Shown here piece by piece: positions 44,395 through 55,607 of a stretch of DNA of 64,000 nucleotides (position 1 is its first letter; every line of letters starts with the position of its first letter). Both the position numbers and the translations under genes were made by a program. This DNA is from Auraticoccus monumenti (lineage in GTDB: Bacteria > Actinomycetota > Actinomycetes > Propionibacteriales > Propionibacteriaceae): assembly GCF_900101785.1 (NCBI RefSeq), contig NZ_LT629688.1, forward strand, positions 1,364,001 through 1,428,000, written 5' to 3'. Below the pieces are notes generated by a model. That model did no database searches and had not been told where the DNA came from. It saw only the letters and a list, made by a program, of their open reading frames with translations.

Positions 44395-45053
44395 CCCACC
44401 CCGACCACGAGGCGACCGAGCGGGAGCAGGGGCCCCAGGGCCCGACCATCCGCGACCGGCGCAGGATCGACCCCGAGACCGGCCAGGTGCGGGAGCAGCA
44501 GCCCGAGGCTGCTGCCCCCGCCCCGGGTGGGCCGGAGGACGTGACCGAGGGCACCGTGCAGGAGCCGGCCGACCCGACCACCGACGGGGCGGGCCCCGCC
44601 GACGACCGGGTGGGGGCGCTGGAGCAGGCCCTGACCGAGCGCACGCTCGACCTGCAGCGGCTCCAGGCCGAGTACGTCAACTACAAGCGCCGGGTGGACC
44701 GCGACCGCGAGGTCAGCCGGGCCAGCGGGGCGGAGTCGGTCCTCAAGGACCTGCTCGGGGTGCTGGACGACGTCCGCTCGGCCCGCGAGCACGGCGAGCT
44801 GGCCGGTGCCTTCAAGGCGGTCGGCGAGGAGGTGGAGAAGGTGGCGGCCAAGCACGGCGTCACCGCCTTCGGCGAGGCCGGGGACCCCTTCGACCCGCAG
44901 GTGCACGAGGCGCTGATGCACTCCTACTCCGAGGACGTCACCCAGCCGACCGCCGTGCAGGTGCTGCAGTCCGGCTACAAGGTCGGCGAGCGGGTGCTGC
45001 GCCCGGCCCGGGTCGCGGTGAGCGAGCCGGCGGCGCCGGCCGCGCAGGGCTGA
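44391..45053 (+). CDS. grpE: Nucleotide exchange factor GrpE
   Basis: The 220-residue protein has a long acidic disordered N-terminus, the coiled-coil region [29 protein letters not shown], and the C-terminal beta domain with [17 protein letters not shown] and [16 protein letters not shown], the classical GrpE motif. It releases ADP from DnaK. The GTG overlaps the dnaK stop by 4 bp; dnaJ begins 25 bp later with its own GGAGGAGG site. Confidence 0.98.
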   Translation: MTHPDHEATEREQGPQGPTIRDRRRIDPETGQVREQQPEAAAPAPGGPEDVTEGTVQEPADPTTDGAGPADDRVGALEQALTERTLDLQRLQAEYVNYKRRVDRDREVSRASGAESVLKDLLGVLDDVRSAREHGELAGAFKAVGEEVEKVAAKHGVTAFGEAGDPFDPQVHEALMHSYSEDVTQPTAVQVLQSGYKVGERVLRPARVAVSEPAAPAAQG

Positions 45054-45078
45054 CCAGGGACGAGGGAGGAGGCGTCAG

Positions 45079-46236
45079 GTGAGTACGAAGGACTGGCTCG
45101 AGAAGGACTACTACAAGGTCCTGGGCGTCTCCAAGGACGCCAAGCCCGAGGACATCAAGAAGGCGTTCCGCAAGATCGCGCGGGAGAACCACCCCGACGC
45201 GAACCCCGGCAACGCCGAGGCGCTGCAGCGGTTCAAGGACGCCTCCGAGGCGAACTCGGTGCTCAGCGACGTGAAGCAGCGCAAGGAGTACGACGCGACC
45301 CGCAGCCGGTTCGGGGGCTTCCGCTTCCCCTCCGGCGGCGGGGCGTCGGGCACCGGCGGGGTGGACGACCTGTTCCGCAACGCCGCCGGCACCGGGCAGG
45401 CCGGGGACTTCTCCGACCTGTTCGGTGGGCTCTTCGCCAGCGCCGGACGGCGACCCGGACCTGGCCGCGGGCCACGCCGGGGCAGCGACGTCGAGGGTGA
45501 GGTCACCATCGACTTCGTCGACGCCGTCGCCGGTGTCACGGTGAACATGCAGATGGTCTCCGACACCGCCTGCCCCACCTGCCACGGCACCGGGGCGAAG
45601 ACGGGCTCGGTGCCCACGGTCTGCCGCAAGTGCGACGGGTCGGGCATGCAGACCTCGACCTCGGGTGGGGTGTTCGCGGTGAGCGAGCCCTGCACCGAGT
45701 GCCGGGGCCGCGGGCTCGTGGTCGAGGACCCCTGCCCGGACTGCAACGGCTCCGGCCGGGGCCGGTCGGCGAAGAACATGTCGGTCCGCATCCCCGCGGG
45801 GGTGACCGACCAGCAGAAGATCCGGCTGAAGGGCAAGGGTGGCGCCGGTGAGAACGGGGGCGCCAGCGGCGACCTCTACGTCACCGTGCACGTCCGCACG
45901 CACCCGGTCTTCGGGCGCAGCGGCAACAACCTGACGCTGCACGTGCCGGTGACCTTCGCCGAGGCGGCCCTGGGTGCGGAGATCAGCGTGCCCACGCTCG
46001 GTGGCCAGCCGGTGCGGCTCAAGCTGCCGCCCGGGACGCCCAGCGGGCGGACCCTGCGGGTGCGCGGCAAGGGCGTCAGCCGCACCAACGGCACGGTCGG
46101 GGACCTGCTGGTCACCGTCGACGTGGTGGTGCCCTCGCAGCTGGACGACACGGCCAGGGCGGCGCTGGAGTCGTTCGTGGCCTCGGTGCCGTCCGGTGAC
46201 CCCCGGGCGGAGCTGTTCGAACGGGCCCGGGCGTGA
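45079..46236 (+). CDS. dnaJ: Co-chaperone DnaJ
   Basis: The 385-residue type-I Hsp40 has a J domain with HPD at 38-40, a Gly/Phe-rich linker, four zinc motifs ([32 protein letters not shown]) and the substrate-binding C-terminal domains. It stimulates DnaK ATPase and presents clients. The GTG at 45079 is preceded by a strong ribosome site. The stop overlaps the start of hspR, completing the usual actinobacterial dnaK-grpE-dnaJ-hspR order. Confidence 0.98.
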   Translation: MSTKDWLEKDYYKVLGVSKDAKPEDIKKAFRKIARENHPDANPGNAEALQRFKDASEANSVLSDVKQRKEYDATRSRFGGFRFPSGGGASGTGGVDDLFRNAAGTGQAGDFSDLFGGLFASAGRRPGPGRGPRRGSDVEGEVTIDFVDAVAGVTVNMQMVSDTACPTCHGTGAKTGSVPTVCRKCDGSGMQTSTSGGVFAVSEPCTECRGRGLVVEDPCPDCNGSGRGRSAKNMSVRIPAGVTDQQKIRLKGKGGAGENGGASGDLYVTVHVRTHPVFGRSGNNLTLHVPVTFAEAALGAEISVPTLGGQPVRLKLPPGTPSGRTLRVRGKGVSRTNGTVGDLLVTVDVVVPSQLDDTARAALESFVASVPSGDPRAELFERARA

Positions 46237-46658
46237 ACGAGCCCAACCTGCCGCAGGTGGTGGACGGCGACGCACCGGTCTTCGCGATCAGCGTCGCCGC
46301 CCACCTCGCGGGCATGCACCCGCAGACCCTGCGCAGCTACGACCGGATGGGGCTGGTGTCCCCTCAGCGCTCCCGCGGCCGGGGGCGGCGCTACTCCCCG
46401 CGCGACGTGGCCCGGCTCCGGCTGATCCAGCGGCTCAGCCAGGACGAGGGGGTCAACCTCGAGGGGATCCGCCGCATCCTGGTGATGCAGGACGAGATCG
46501 ACCGGCTCCGCCGGCAGGCCGCCGAGCTGGGTGAGCTGCTGCAGGCCGCCCGGGTCGCCCCGGAGAACCGGCTCTTCGCCGCCGACACCGGCGGACGGGT
46601 GCACCTGTCCGAGCGCGAGCGCTGGCTCTTCGCCGCGCCGCGGGCCATCGGCCGCTGA
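46233..46658 (+). CDS. hspR: Heat-shock repressor HspR (MerR family)
   Basis: The 141-residue protein has a MerR-type helix-turn-helix ([43 protein letters not shown]) and the C-terminal helix with [24 protein letters not shown]. HspR binds HAIR inverted repeats and uses DnaK as a co-repressor, so free DnaK reports protein damage. It controls the operators at 42396-42497 and 50540-50606. The GTG overlaps the dnaJ stop. Confidence 0.97.
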   Translation: MNEPNLPQVVDGDAPVFAISVAAHLAGMHPQTLRSYDRMGLVSPQRSRGRGRRYSPRDVARLRLIQRLSQDEGVNLEGIRRILVMQDEIDRLRRQAAELGELLQAARVAPENRLFAADTGGRVHLSERERWLFAAPRAIGR

Positions 46659-46687
46659 GGACCACCCCGCCCCGTCGGGCGGGGTCC
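46659..46687. terminator. Hairpin terminator of the dnaK operon
   Basis: CCCCGCCC (46665-46672) pairs with GGGCGGGG (46677-46684) around CGTC, extended by GGA/TCC with a 3-nt bulge in the left arm. It fills the 30-bp gap between the hspR stop and the convergent MFS stop at 46689 and can serve both strands. Confidence 0.7.
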
Positions 46688-46688
46688 G

Positions 46689-48125
46689 TCACCCGGTGAC
46701 GATCCGCCGGGGCAGCACCAGCACCGCCAGCACCAGCACCACCGCCGTGGCCGTCGAGACCACCATCACGTCGTGGATGGCCAGGGTCAGCAGCTCCGGC
46801 GGCACCGTGCTGCCCGTGCCCGACTCCCCGCCCACGCTCGTCCCCACCCGGGCGTTCACCACCGCACCGAAGACGGCGATGCCGATGGCGCTGCCCATCG
46901 AGCGGGCGAAGGTGACGGCGCCGGTGACCACGCCGCGGTCCTCCCACCCCACCGTGGACTGCGCCGCGATCAGGGTGGGTGCGGCGATCAGACCGAGGCC
47001 CAGACCGACGAAGAAGCAGCCGGCCGCCACCTGGAGCACGGTGCTCTGCTCGTCCAGCAGCAGCATCGAGGCGGTGCCGCCCAGGGCCAGGACGCTCCCG
47101 ACCAGGCCGGTGTCGCGGAAGCCGATCCGCATGTACAGCCGGCCGGACTGCGACGCCGACAGCGGCCACCCCAGCGTCATCGCCGCCAGGGCGAACCCCG
47201 CCACCAGCGCGCTCGTCCCCAGTACGCCCTGGGCGTAGACCGGGACGTAGGAGGTGAGGCCGATCAGCAGCACCCCGACGGCAAGGTTGCACAGGTGGGT
47301 GCCGTTGAGCACCCGCCGGGTGAAGACCCACCCCGGCAGCACCGGCTCGACCGCCCGGCGCTCCACCAGGACGAAGACCACGAGCACCACCACCGAGCCG
47401 CCGAGCACGAGCAGCGACGGGGTGGACGTCCACGCCCACTCCACCCCTCCCGAGAGCAGCCCCAGCACCAGCAGGGACGTCCCGACCGTGAGCAGCGCGG
47501 CCCCGGGCCAGTCGATCCGGCGCCGCGAGGGGGACACCTGCTCGTGGAACCGGCGGGCCAGCACCCAGGCGGCGAGGCAGCCCAGGGGCACGTTGACGAA
47601 GAAGATCCAGCGCCAGTCGAGGAAGTCGACGAAGAGCCCGCCCAGGGTGGGCCCGACCAGCGAGGACATCGCCCACACGCTGGCCACGTAGCCCTGGACG
47701 GTGGCCCGCTCGGGCACCGTGTAGATGTCGCCGATGATCGTCATGCACATCGGCTGGACCGCTCCGGCGCCGAGGCCCTGGACGGCCCGGAACGCGATCA
47801 GGGCGGGCATGGTCCAGGCCAGGCCGCAGAGCACCGAGCCGAGCACGAAGAGCCCGATCCCCACCAGCATCACCGTGCGCCGGCCGATGACGTCGGCCAG
47901 CTTGCCGTAGACCGGCACCGAGACGGCCTGGGCCAGCAGGTAGATGGAGAACAGCCAGGGGAACTGGGTGAACCCGCCGAGGTCGTCGACGATGGCCGGG
48001 ACCGCCGTGGCCAGGATGGTGGCGTCGATGGCCACCAGCCCCATGCTCAGCATGACCGCCAGCAGCACCGGCCCCCGCTCCGAGCGCAGTCCGACGCTGG
48101 CCCGTGAGACCCGTTGCTCCGTCAC
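46689..48125 (-). CDS. MFS drug-export transporter (EmrB/QacA, DHA2 type)
   Basis: GTG 48125 gives 478 residues (GTG 48131 is an alternative). There are about 14 hydrophobic helices with LLAQAVSVPVYGKLADVIGRR (motif A), LIAFRAVQGLGAGAV (motif B), ASVWAMSSLVGPTLGGLF (motif C) and WRWIFFVNVPLG, the hallmarks of proton-drug antiporters. It probably exports amphipathic toxic compounds. A tandem dyad repeat upstream (48230-48277) may bind its regulator. No TetR or MarR gene is adjacent. Confidence 0.88.
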   Translation of the reverse strand: MTEQRVSRASVGLRSERGPVLLAVMLSMGLVAIDATILATAVPAIVDDLGGFTQFPWLFSIYLLAQAVSVPVYGKLADVIGRRTVMLVGIGLFVLGSVLCGLAWTMPALIAFRAVQGLGAGAVQPMCMTIIGDIYTVPERATVQGYVASVWAMSSLVGPTLGGLFVDFLDWRWIFFVNVPLGCLAAWVLARRFHEQVSPSRRRIDWPGAALLTVGTSLLVLGLLSGGVEWAWTSTPSLLVLGGSVVVLVVFVLVERRAVEPVLPGWVFTRRVLNGTHLCNLAVGVLLIGLTSYVPVYAQGVLGTSALVAGFALAAMTLGWPLSASQSGRLYMRIGFRDTGLVGSVLALGGTASMLLLDEQSTVLQVAAGCFFVGLGLGLIAAPTLIAAQSTVGWEDRGVVTGAVTFARSMGSAIGIAVFGAVVNARVGTSVGGESGTGSTVPPELLTLAIHDVMVVSTATAVVLVLAVLVLPRRIVTG

Positions 48126-48229
48126 CCGCACATGCAACCACCCCGTGGCGGGCCGGTCGTCCTTGCCCGCCCCACGCGTGCCCGCAGCAGGCCGACTCCC
48201 CACTTTGCCCCGCCTGCGAGCACGTGGCC

Positions 48230-48277
48230 CCTTGTACAGGCGGGGCAAGGTCGCCTTGTACAGGCGGGGCAAGGTCG
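48230..48277. repeat. Two exact 24-bp tandem repeats with internal dyads
   Basis: The unit begins CCTTGTACAGG and ends GGCAAGGTCG, repeated without a gap at 48230-48253 and 48254-48277, followed by a partial third copy (CAGGCGGGGCGAGG, to 48294). Each unit contains CCTTG-N11-CAAGG. An inverted fragment, CTTTGCCCCGCCTG, lies just upstream at about 48204-48217. It lies in the 260-bp gap between the MFS start and the gene at 48392, and is possibly an operator array. No other feature is seen in this gap. Confidence 0.75.
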
Positions 48278-48391
48278 CCGCAGGCGGGGCGAGGTGGAGC
48301 TGACCGCAGGCAGCGAGAGCTGAGGCGGTGCCCGCGGGTCGCGTGCCGAGGAGGAGGGCACTCGTGTCGCTGGCGCTCTGCTGGCGGTCCG

Positions 48392-48790
48392 TCAGGAGGC
48401 GGGCGCGGCCGAGGTCGGCGGGAACTGCGGCTTGGTGAGGACGTCGCCACGGCCGATCCCACGGCGCTGCTGCCACTCGGCGAGCCACTCGTCCAGCTCC
48501 GGGTGCTCGACCGCCAGGTCGACCGCCCGGCACCGGGTCACCAGCAGGTCCGCCTCGGTGCTCATCGGCGGGTGGTCCTCGCGGAGGTTCCAGGAGGCCC
48601 CGCCGCTGCCCAGGGACACCATGACCAGCACGTAGTACAGGGCCCAGCCCGCCGAGGGGGCCCGCAGCACCCCCTCCCAGTGGTCCCGGGGTCCGCGCTT
48701 CCAGAGGTCGTCGGTGCTCGGCGCCTCGTCGACCGCCTGCAGGTAGGCCTCGGCGTGCTCGAGCACGCTCCTCAGCTCGTTCGGGGTCAC
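48392..48790 (-). CDS. Small protein downstream of a toxin-like gene (candidate immunity protein)
   Basis: GTG 48790 gives 132 residues, starting MTPNELRSVLEHAEAYLQAVDE. It is acidic in its N-terminal half and has HWEGVLRAPSAGWALYYVLVMVS and ATRCRAVDLAVEHPELDEWLAEW-like helical stretches. No family is recognised. It begins only 4 bp after the stop of the 240-residue Pro-rich gene at 48795, on the same strand, an arrangement typical of polymorphic toxin and immunity genes. The immunity role is inference from location, size and acidity. Confidence 0.55.
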   Translation of the reverse strand: MTPNELRSVLEHAEAYLQAVDEAPSTDDLWKRGPRDHWEGVLRAPSAGWALYYVLVMVSLGSGGASWNLREDHPPMSTEADLLVTRCRAVDLAVEHPELDEWLAEWQQRRGIGRGDVLTKPQFPPTSAAPAS

Positions 48791-48794
48791 GCTG

Positions 48795-49517
48795 TCACGC
48801 TCCTGTCCAGGCCGACGGCTCGATGGTCCACCCCGGTGCACCGTCCACCAGGTCGTCGGCCGGGATGGCGCCCCGGTCGATCCAGATCTGCTCCCCGCCA
48901 CCGGGCAGGTGGTACGGGTTCGCCGGGGTGGAGCCGCTGCCCGGCTGCGGAGCGGCCTCGCCGACCCAGGAGTCGATGTCCTGGCTGGGACGGTACGCCA
49001 CCACGCCGTGGTTGCCGTTCCACTCGTTCAGCACCGCGGAGTCCGAACGGAGGACGTGCTCGCTGGCCGGGGCGTCCCGGGTCCAGAACGGCCCGCCGGC
49101 GTAGGACCCGTCACCCACCACGCGGTAGCGCGCCTCGCCGGCCGGCCACACCTCGTGGCGGACGTCGCCCTGGAAGGTGTCCAGCGCCCGGGGCGGCGGT
49201 TCGGGGAGCCCGTCCGGGTTGTGGGTCACCCGAGGGGGTGGCGCCACGGGCACGTCGCCGGGGACGGCGTCCACCTCCGGGGTCGAGTGGGTCGGTCGGA
49301 CGTAGGGGTGGTCGTTGGTCGAGACGGGCTGCGACGGCTGACGCAGCGGCTCCGGGCGCGGGGCGCGCGGGCTCGGGCGAGGGGCAGGAGGGGTCGCTCC
49401 CGGCGGGAGGCGGCGACCGGCGGCTGCAGGGTCCACGCTCCGGCGGGCCACCGTCAGGACGTCGTCCAGCATCTCCCCGAAGATGCCGCGCAGGGCGGCG
49501 GCGCGTCCTCGTGGCAC
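48795..49517 (-). CDS. Pro-rich protein with C-terminal toxin-like domain
   Basis: GTG 49517 with AAGGAG upstream gives 240 residues. The first 30 residues are helical and basic, 35-110 are Pro/Arg-rich and disordered, and the last 110 residues hold a compact domain: YRVVGDGSYAGGPFWTRDAP, AVLNEWNGNHGVVAYRPSQD, SWVGEAAPQ and PGGGEQIWIDRGAIPADDL. The GGPFW...NGNHG...GGGEQIWI pattern recalls the TNT/ADP-ribosyl-type C-terminal domains of polymorphic toxins, but I cannot assign a family. No signal peptide or WXG motif is visible. It is followed by a 132-residue candidate immunity gene. Confidence 0.6.
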   Translation of the reverse strand: MPRGRAAALRGIFGEMLDDVLTVARRSVDPAAAGRRLPPGATPPAPRPSPRAPRPEPLRQPSQPVSTNDHPYVRPTHSTPEVDAVPGDVPVAPPPRVTHNPDGLPEPPPRALDTFQGDVRHEVWPAGEARYRVVGDGSYAGGPFWTRDAPASEHVLRSDSAVLNEWNGNHGVVAYRPSQDIDSWVGEAAPQPGSGSTPANPYHLPGGGEQIWIDRGAIPADDLVDGAPGWTIEPSAWTGA

Positions 49518-49640
49518 GTGGGCTCCTTCGGGCTCAGCAGCGGTCGCCGGCTCGGCGGCCCCGTCACTGTAGGACGCCGCGGGGTCGCCGGACCGGTGCC
49601 CGGGTGCGGGGGAGCGCGCCCGGCGGGGCAGACTCGGGGC

Positions 49641-50477
49641 GTGCCAGAGCTGCCTGAGGTCGAGAGCGCCCGTGCCACCGTGGAGGCCGGTGCGCTGGGT
49701 CGCAGGATCGCCGCCGTGGACGACACCGACACCTGGGAGTGCCGCCCGCACGCGCCGGGCGACATCGAGCACGCCCTGGTGGGCCGGGTGCTCACCGGCG
49801 CCTTCCGGCGCGGCAAGTCGATGTGGTGCGAGACGTCCGACGTCGGTGGCGAGGACGGTTCCGGCCCGGTGCTGGGCATCCACCTCGGGATGAGCGGTCG
49901 CATCGTGGTCACCGACGGCGAGGGCCGCTCGATCGAGGGCGGGGACTGGCTCGGCGGGCGCTACGGCCGGGTCGCCGACCAGCCCGACCGCAAGCCCGAG
50001 TGGGACCGGTTCACCCTCCGCTTCGCCGACGGCGGGGAGCTGCGGCTCTTCGACAAGCGACGTCTCGGCCGGGTCCGGCTCGACCCGGACCTCTCCGCCC
50101 TGGGTCCGGACGCCCAGCAGGTCGAGCTCGCCGAGTTCTCCGCCCGGGTCGGCCGCGGCACCGCCCCGGTCAAGGCCCGGCTGCTCGACCAGTCCGTGGT
50201 CGCCGGGGTGGGCAACCTGCTGGCCGACGAGACGCTCTGGCAGGCCCGCATCTCCCCGCGTCGTCCGGCCGGCTCCCTGGCTCCCGACGACCTCGCGGTC
50301 CTGCACGCCGCGCTGCGGGCGGCCACCGAGGCGGCCATCACGCACGGCGGGGTGCACACCGGTGAGGTGATCGAGCACCGGGGCGCCGGTGGGCACTGCC
50401 CGCGCTGCGGGGCCGAGCTGTCGCGGGCCACCGTCGGCGGGCGGACCACCTTCTGGTGCCCGGAGGAGCAGCGCTGA
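49641..50477 (+). CDS. Fpg/Nei-family DNA glycosylase
   Basis: The 278-residue enzyme begins MPELPEVE, with the catalytic proline at position 2 after methionine removal. It contains LGIHLGMSGRIVV, ELRLFDKRRLGRVRL, AGVGNLLADETLWQARISP (the helix-two-turn-helix) and a C-terminal zinc-finger-like CPRCGAELSRATVGGRTTFWCPEEQ. The fourth ligand position is Glu rather than Cys. It excises oxidised bases such as 8-oxoguanine. CAGACT ends 6 nt before GTG 49641, a leaderless promoter. Confidence 0.9.
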   Translation: MPELPEVESARATVEAGALGRRIAAVDDTDTWECRPHAPGDIEHALVGRVLTGAFRRGKSMWCETSDVGGEDGSGPVLGIHLGMSGRIVVTDGEGRSIEGGDWLGGRYGRVADQPDRKPEWDRFTLRFADGGELRLFDKRRLGRVRLDPDLSALGPDAQQVELAEFSARVGRGTAPVKARLLDQSVVAGVGNLLADETLWQARISPRRPAGSLAPDDLAVLHAALRAATEAAITHGGVHTGEVIEHRGAGGHCPRCGAELSRATVGGRTTFWCPEEQR

Positions 50478-50539
50478 GGCGACCTGCGGCCCCACCGCGT
50501 CCGACCCCGGGGGAACTTCAGGGAGGGATCCGGGTCGGG

Positions 50540-50606
50540 GTTGAGTCCGGGCGGCTCAAGTCGGAATAGACTCAGGTCCGACAACCTTGAGTCGGACAGG
50601 CTCAAC
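50540..50606. promoter_or_regulatory. HAIR operators and promoter of clpB
   Basis: Two HspR-type repeats are present: GTTGAGT-N7-GCTCAAG at 50540-50560 and CTTGAGT-N7-GCTCAAC at 50586-50606. TTGAGT (50541-50546) with GAATAG (50564-50569) 17 bp apart makes a likely promoter whose -35 region lies inside the first operator. HspR binding would therefore block polymerase directly. Confidence 0.88.
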
Positions 50607-50631
50607 TCTCGACCAGAAGGACCACACCATC

Positions 50632-53226
<2,595 letters not shown>

Positions 53227-53234
53227 TCGTCGGG

Positions 53235-53269
53235 GCAGGAGCCCGCGCGGACGCCGTGCGGGCTCCTGC
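53235..53269. terminator. Hairpin terminator after clpB
   Basis: GCAGGAGCCCGC (53235-53246) pairs perfectly with GCGGGCTCCTGC (53258-53269) over 12 bp, with an 11-nt loop. It begins 9 bp after the clpB stop. Confidence 0.75.
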
Positions 53270-53394
53270 TGCTGTCCGGGGACGTCCGGGCCGAGGGCGG
53301 CGCGCCCGGGGGACGGCCGCTGCGTCCGCGGTGAGGGGGTGCGGGCGAACCACCAGCGCGCACAGCACCTGTGCCGGCCGACGAGAGGACCAGC

Positions 53395-53613
53395 ATGATC
53401 AAGATGTTGCACGACCTGGGGATCAAGAGCGAGTACGCCTACATCGGTGGCGCCGCCTCCATCGGGGTCTCCCTGATCAGCTGGTTCGCCAGCCGCCAGA
53501 AGAAGGGTGACGACAAGGCCCAGGCCGACCGGTGGGGCATCTTCATCGGCCACTGGGCGCCCACCTTCTTCGCCCTCGGCGTCGCCCTCCGCCTCGAGGA
53601 GCAGGACGACTGA
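53395..53613 (+). CDS. Small hypothetical membrane protein
   Basis: The ATG at 53395, with GAGAGGACC upstream, gives 72 residues. Two hydrophobic stretches (YAYIGGAASIGVSLISWFAS and IGHWAPTFFALGVAL) flank a lysine-rich loop (RQKKGDDKAQADRW). It may be a short two-helix membrane protein. No family is recognised. It precedes a strong bidirectional hairpin. Confidence 0.7.
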   Translation: MIKMLHDLGIKSEYAYIGGAASIGVSLISWFASRQKKGDDKAQADRWGIFIGHWAPTFFALGVALRLEEQDD

Positions 53614-53634
53614 GCCGACCTGACCCGCCCCGGT

Positions 53635-53662
53635 CGCCGGTAGGCGGTCGCCCCTACCGGCG
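53635..53662. terminator. Bidirectional hairpin terminator
   Basis: CGCCGGTAGG (53635-53644) pairs with CCTACCGGCG (53653-53662) over 10 bp with an 8-nt loop. It spans the stop codon of the GH15 gene (53654) and follows the small membrane gene, so it can stop both convergent transcripts. Confidence 0.65.
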
Positions 53663-55474
53663 GTCGGAGCTGTCCGGTGCGGCGGCGTCCTCCACCGAGG
53701 CGACGGCGGCGGCGGCCCGGACCAGCCCGATGTGGGAGAAGGCCTGCGGGGTGTTGCCCAGCTGGCCGTGGGTGATGGGGTCGAACTCCTCGCTCAGCAG
53801 CCCGACGTCGTTGGCCGTGGCCACCAGCCGGTCCATCATGGTGTGGGCCTCGTCCAGTCGACCGGTGCGGGCCAGCGCCTCCACCAACCAGAAGCTGCAG
53901 ATCAGGAACGGGCTCTCGTGCCCCTCCAGCCCGTCCTCGGACACGTCGAGGTCGTAGCGCAGCACCAGCCCGTCCCGCACCAGCGACTCCTCGATGGCCG
54001 CGATGGTGCCGATCATCCGCGGGTCGTCCCAGGCGACGAAGTCGACCATCGGCAGCATCAGCAGCGAGGCGTCCACGCCGGGACGGCCGTAGGACTGCAG
54101 GAAGGTGCCGGCCTCCTCGTCGAAGCCGTTGGCCATCACGTCGGCGTGGATCCGGTCCCGCAGCGTCCGCCACTCCTCCACCGGCCCGTCCAGACCCATC
54201 TGCTCGACCGCCCGGACGCCGCGGTCGAAGGCCGTCCACACCATCACCCGGGAGTGGGTGAACATCCGGGGCTCGCCGCGGATCTCCCACAGCCCCGAGT
54301 CCGGCTCGTCCCAGTGCCGGGCCAGGAACGCGAGCATCGCCTTCTGCACGCTCCAGGCCACCGTGTCCACCTCCAGCCCGCACTCCCTGGCCCGGTGCAG
54401 GGCGGCGGCGACCTCGCCGTAGACGTCCCACTGGCGCTGGGTGTAGGCGCCGTTGCCGATCCGGACCGGGGCCGACCCGCGGCGCCCGGGCAGGGACGCC
54501 AGCTCCTGCTCCGGCAGCCGGCGCTCCCCGGCCAGGCCGTACATGATCTGCAGCTTCTCGGGGTCCCCGGCGATGGCCCGTACCAGCCAGTCCCGCCACT
54601 CCCGGGCCTCGTCCAGGGCGCCGTGGGTGAGCAGGGCGTCGATGCTGAGGGCGGCGTCGCGCAGCCAGACGTAGCGGTAGTCCCAGTTGCGCACCCCGCC
54701 CAGCTGCTCGGGCAGGCTGGTGGTGGCCGCCGCCACGATGCCGCCGGTGTCGGCGTGGGTGAGCGCCCGAAGCACCAGCAGCGAGCGCCGCACCTCCGCC
54801 GCCCAGGGCTGGTGGGGGTGGTGCACCGAGCTGGCCCAGGCCCGCCAGTCGGCGCGGGTGGCCCGTTCGGCACCGTCGACGTCCAGGGGTCCGGGGAGCG
54901 GCAGGTGGGAGTTCTGGTACGTCATCACCAGGTCCACCACGTCGCCGGCCCCCACCGCCACGGTGCCGACGTGGCTGCGGTCCTCGCCGGGGTGGAGGCT
55001 GCCACCGCGCACCACCACGGTGTCCGGCCCGGCCACCGCGACCACGGCCCCGAGCCCCAGCTCCGGGGCCTGCCGCACCCAGGGCACCGTCCCGGCGTAG
55101 TCGAAGCGGAGCCGCAGCACCTGCTCCAGCTCGACGTGCCCGGAGATCCCGCGCACCCGGCGGACCAGGTGGTGGTCGTCGGCGTGGTCCCCGGCGCTGG
55201 GCATGAAGTCGGTGACCTCCACCTCGCCCCGGGTCGTGGTCCAGCGGGTGACCAGGTCGAAGGAGTCGCCGTCGTAGCGGCGGGTGGAGCGGGCGTCGGG
55301 GTCGGTGGGGTGCAGGCTCCAGTGGCCGTGGTCCTCGTCGCCGAGCAGCCGCCCGAGCAGCGAGGCGGAGTCGAAGCGGGGGAAGCACAACCAGTCGATG
55401 CTGCCGCTCCTGCTCACCAGTGCGGCGCTGCGGCGGTCGCTCAGCAGGGCGTAGTCGGCGATCGCCTCGGCCAT
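53654..55474 (-). CDS. GH15 family glucoamylase/trehalase-like hydrolase
   Basis: The 606-residue protein starts at ATG 55474 behind GAGGAGG and begins IADYALLSDRRSAALVSRSGSIDWLCFPRFDSASLLGRLL, the GH15 N-terminal beta-domain motif. The (alpha/alpha)6 barrel holds LGGVRNWDYRYVWLRDAALSIDALL, NGAYTQRQWDVYGEVAAAL and EEFDPITHGQLGNTPQAFSHIGLV, where the catalytic Glu pair is expected. It has no signal peptide; intracellular actinobacterial members hydrolyse trehalose or glucans. The substrate is not decided by sequence. Confidence 0.92.
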   Translation of the reverse strand: MAEAIADYALLSDRRSAALVSRSGSIDWLCFPRFDSASLLGRLLGDEDHGHWSLHPTDPDARSTRRYDGDSFDLVTRWTTTRGEVEVTDFMPSAGDHADDHHLVRRVRGISGHVELEQVLRLRFDYAGTVPWVRQAPELGLGAVVAVAGPDTVVVRGGSLHPGEDRSHVGTVAVGAGDVVDLVMTYQNSHLPLPGPLDVDGAERATRADWRAWASSVHHPHQPWAAEVRRSLLVLRALTHADTGGIVAAATTSLPEQLGGVRNWDYRYVWLRDAALSIDALLTHGALDEAREWRDWLVRAIAGDPEKLQIMYGLAGERRLPEQELASLPGRRGSAPVRIGNGAYTQRQWDVYGEVAAALHRARECGLEVDTVAWSVQKAMLAFLARHWDEPDSGLWEIRGEPRMFTHSRVMVWTAFDRGVRAVEQMGLDGPVEEWRTLRDRIHADVMANGFDEEAGTFLQSYGRPGVDASLLMLPMVDFVAWDDPRMIGTIAAIEESLVRDGLVLRYDLDVSEDGLEGHESPFLICSFWLVEALARTGRLDEAHTMMDRLVATANDVGLLSEEFDPITHGQLGNTPQAFSHIGLVRAAAAVASVEDAAAPDSSDRR

Positions 55475-55607
55475 GGGTCCTCCTCGTCGGCGGGAGCCCC
55501 AGCGTAGGAGGACGGACCGCCGGTCGGGGCGGCGGCGGGCCACCCCCGCCTCGTGTCGCCGTGGCGGGACAGGGTAGTCAGGAGGTCCCGACGACCTAGG
55601 AGAGCCG

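Noticed and set aside
48122-48361. A short minus-strand frame with two PCPAC(T)R repeats
   Set aside because: The Cys-rich repeats arise from translating the tandem 24-bp DNA repeat at 48230-48277; there is no ribosome site and no homologue that I recognise.
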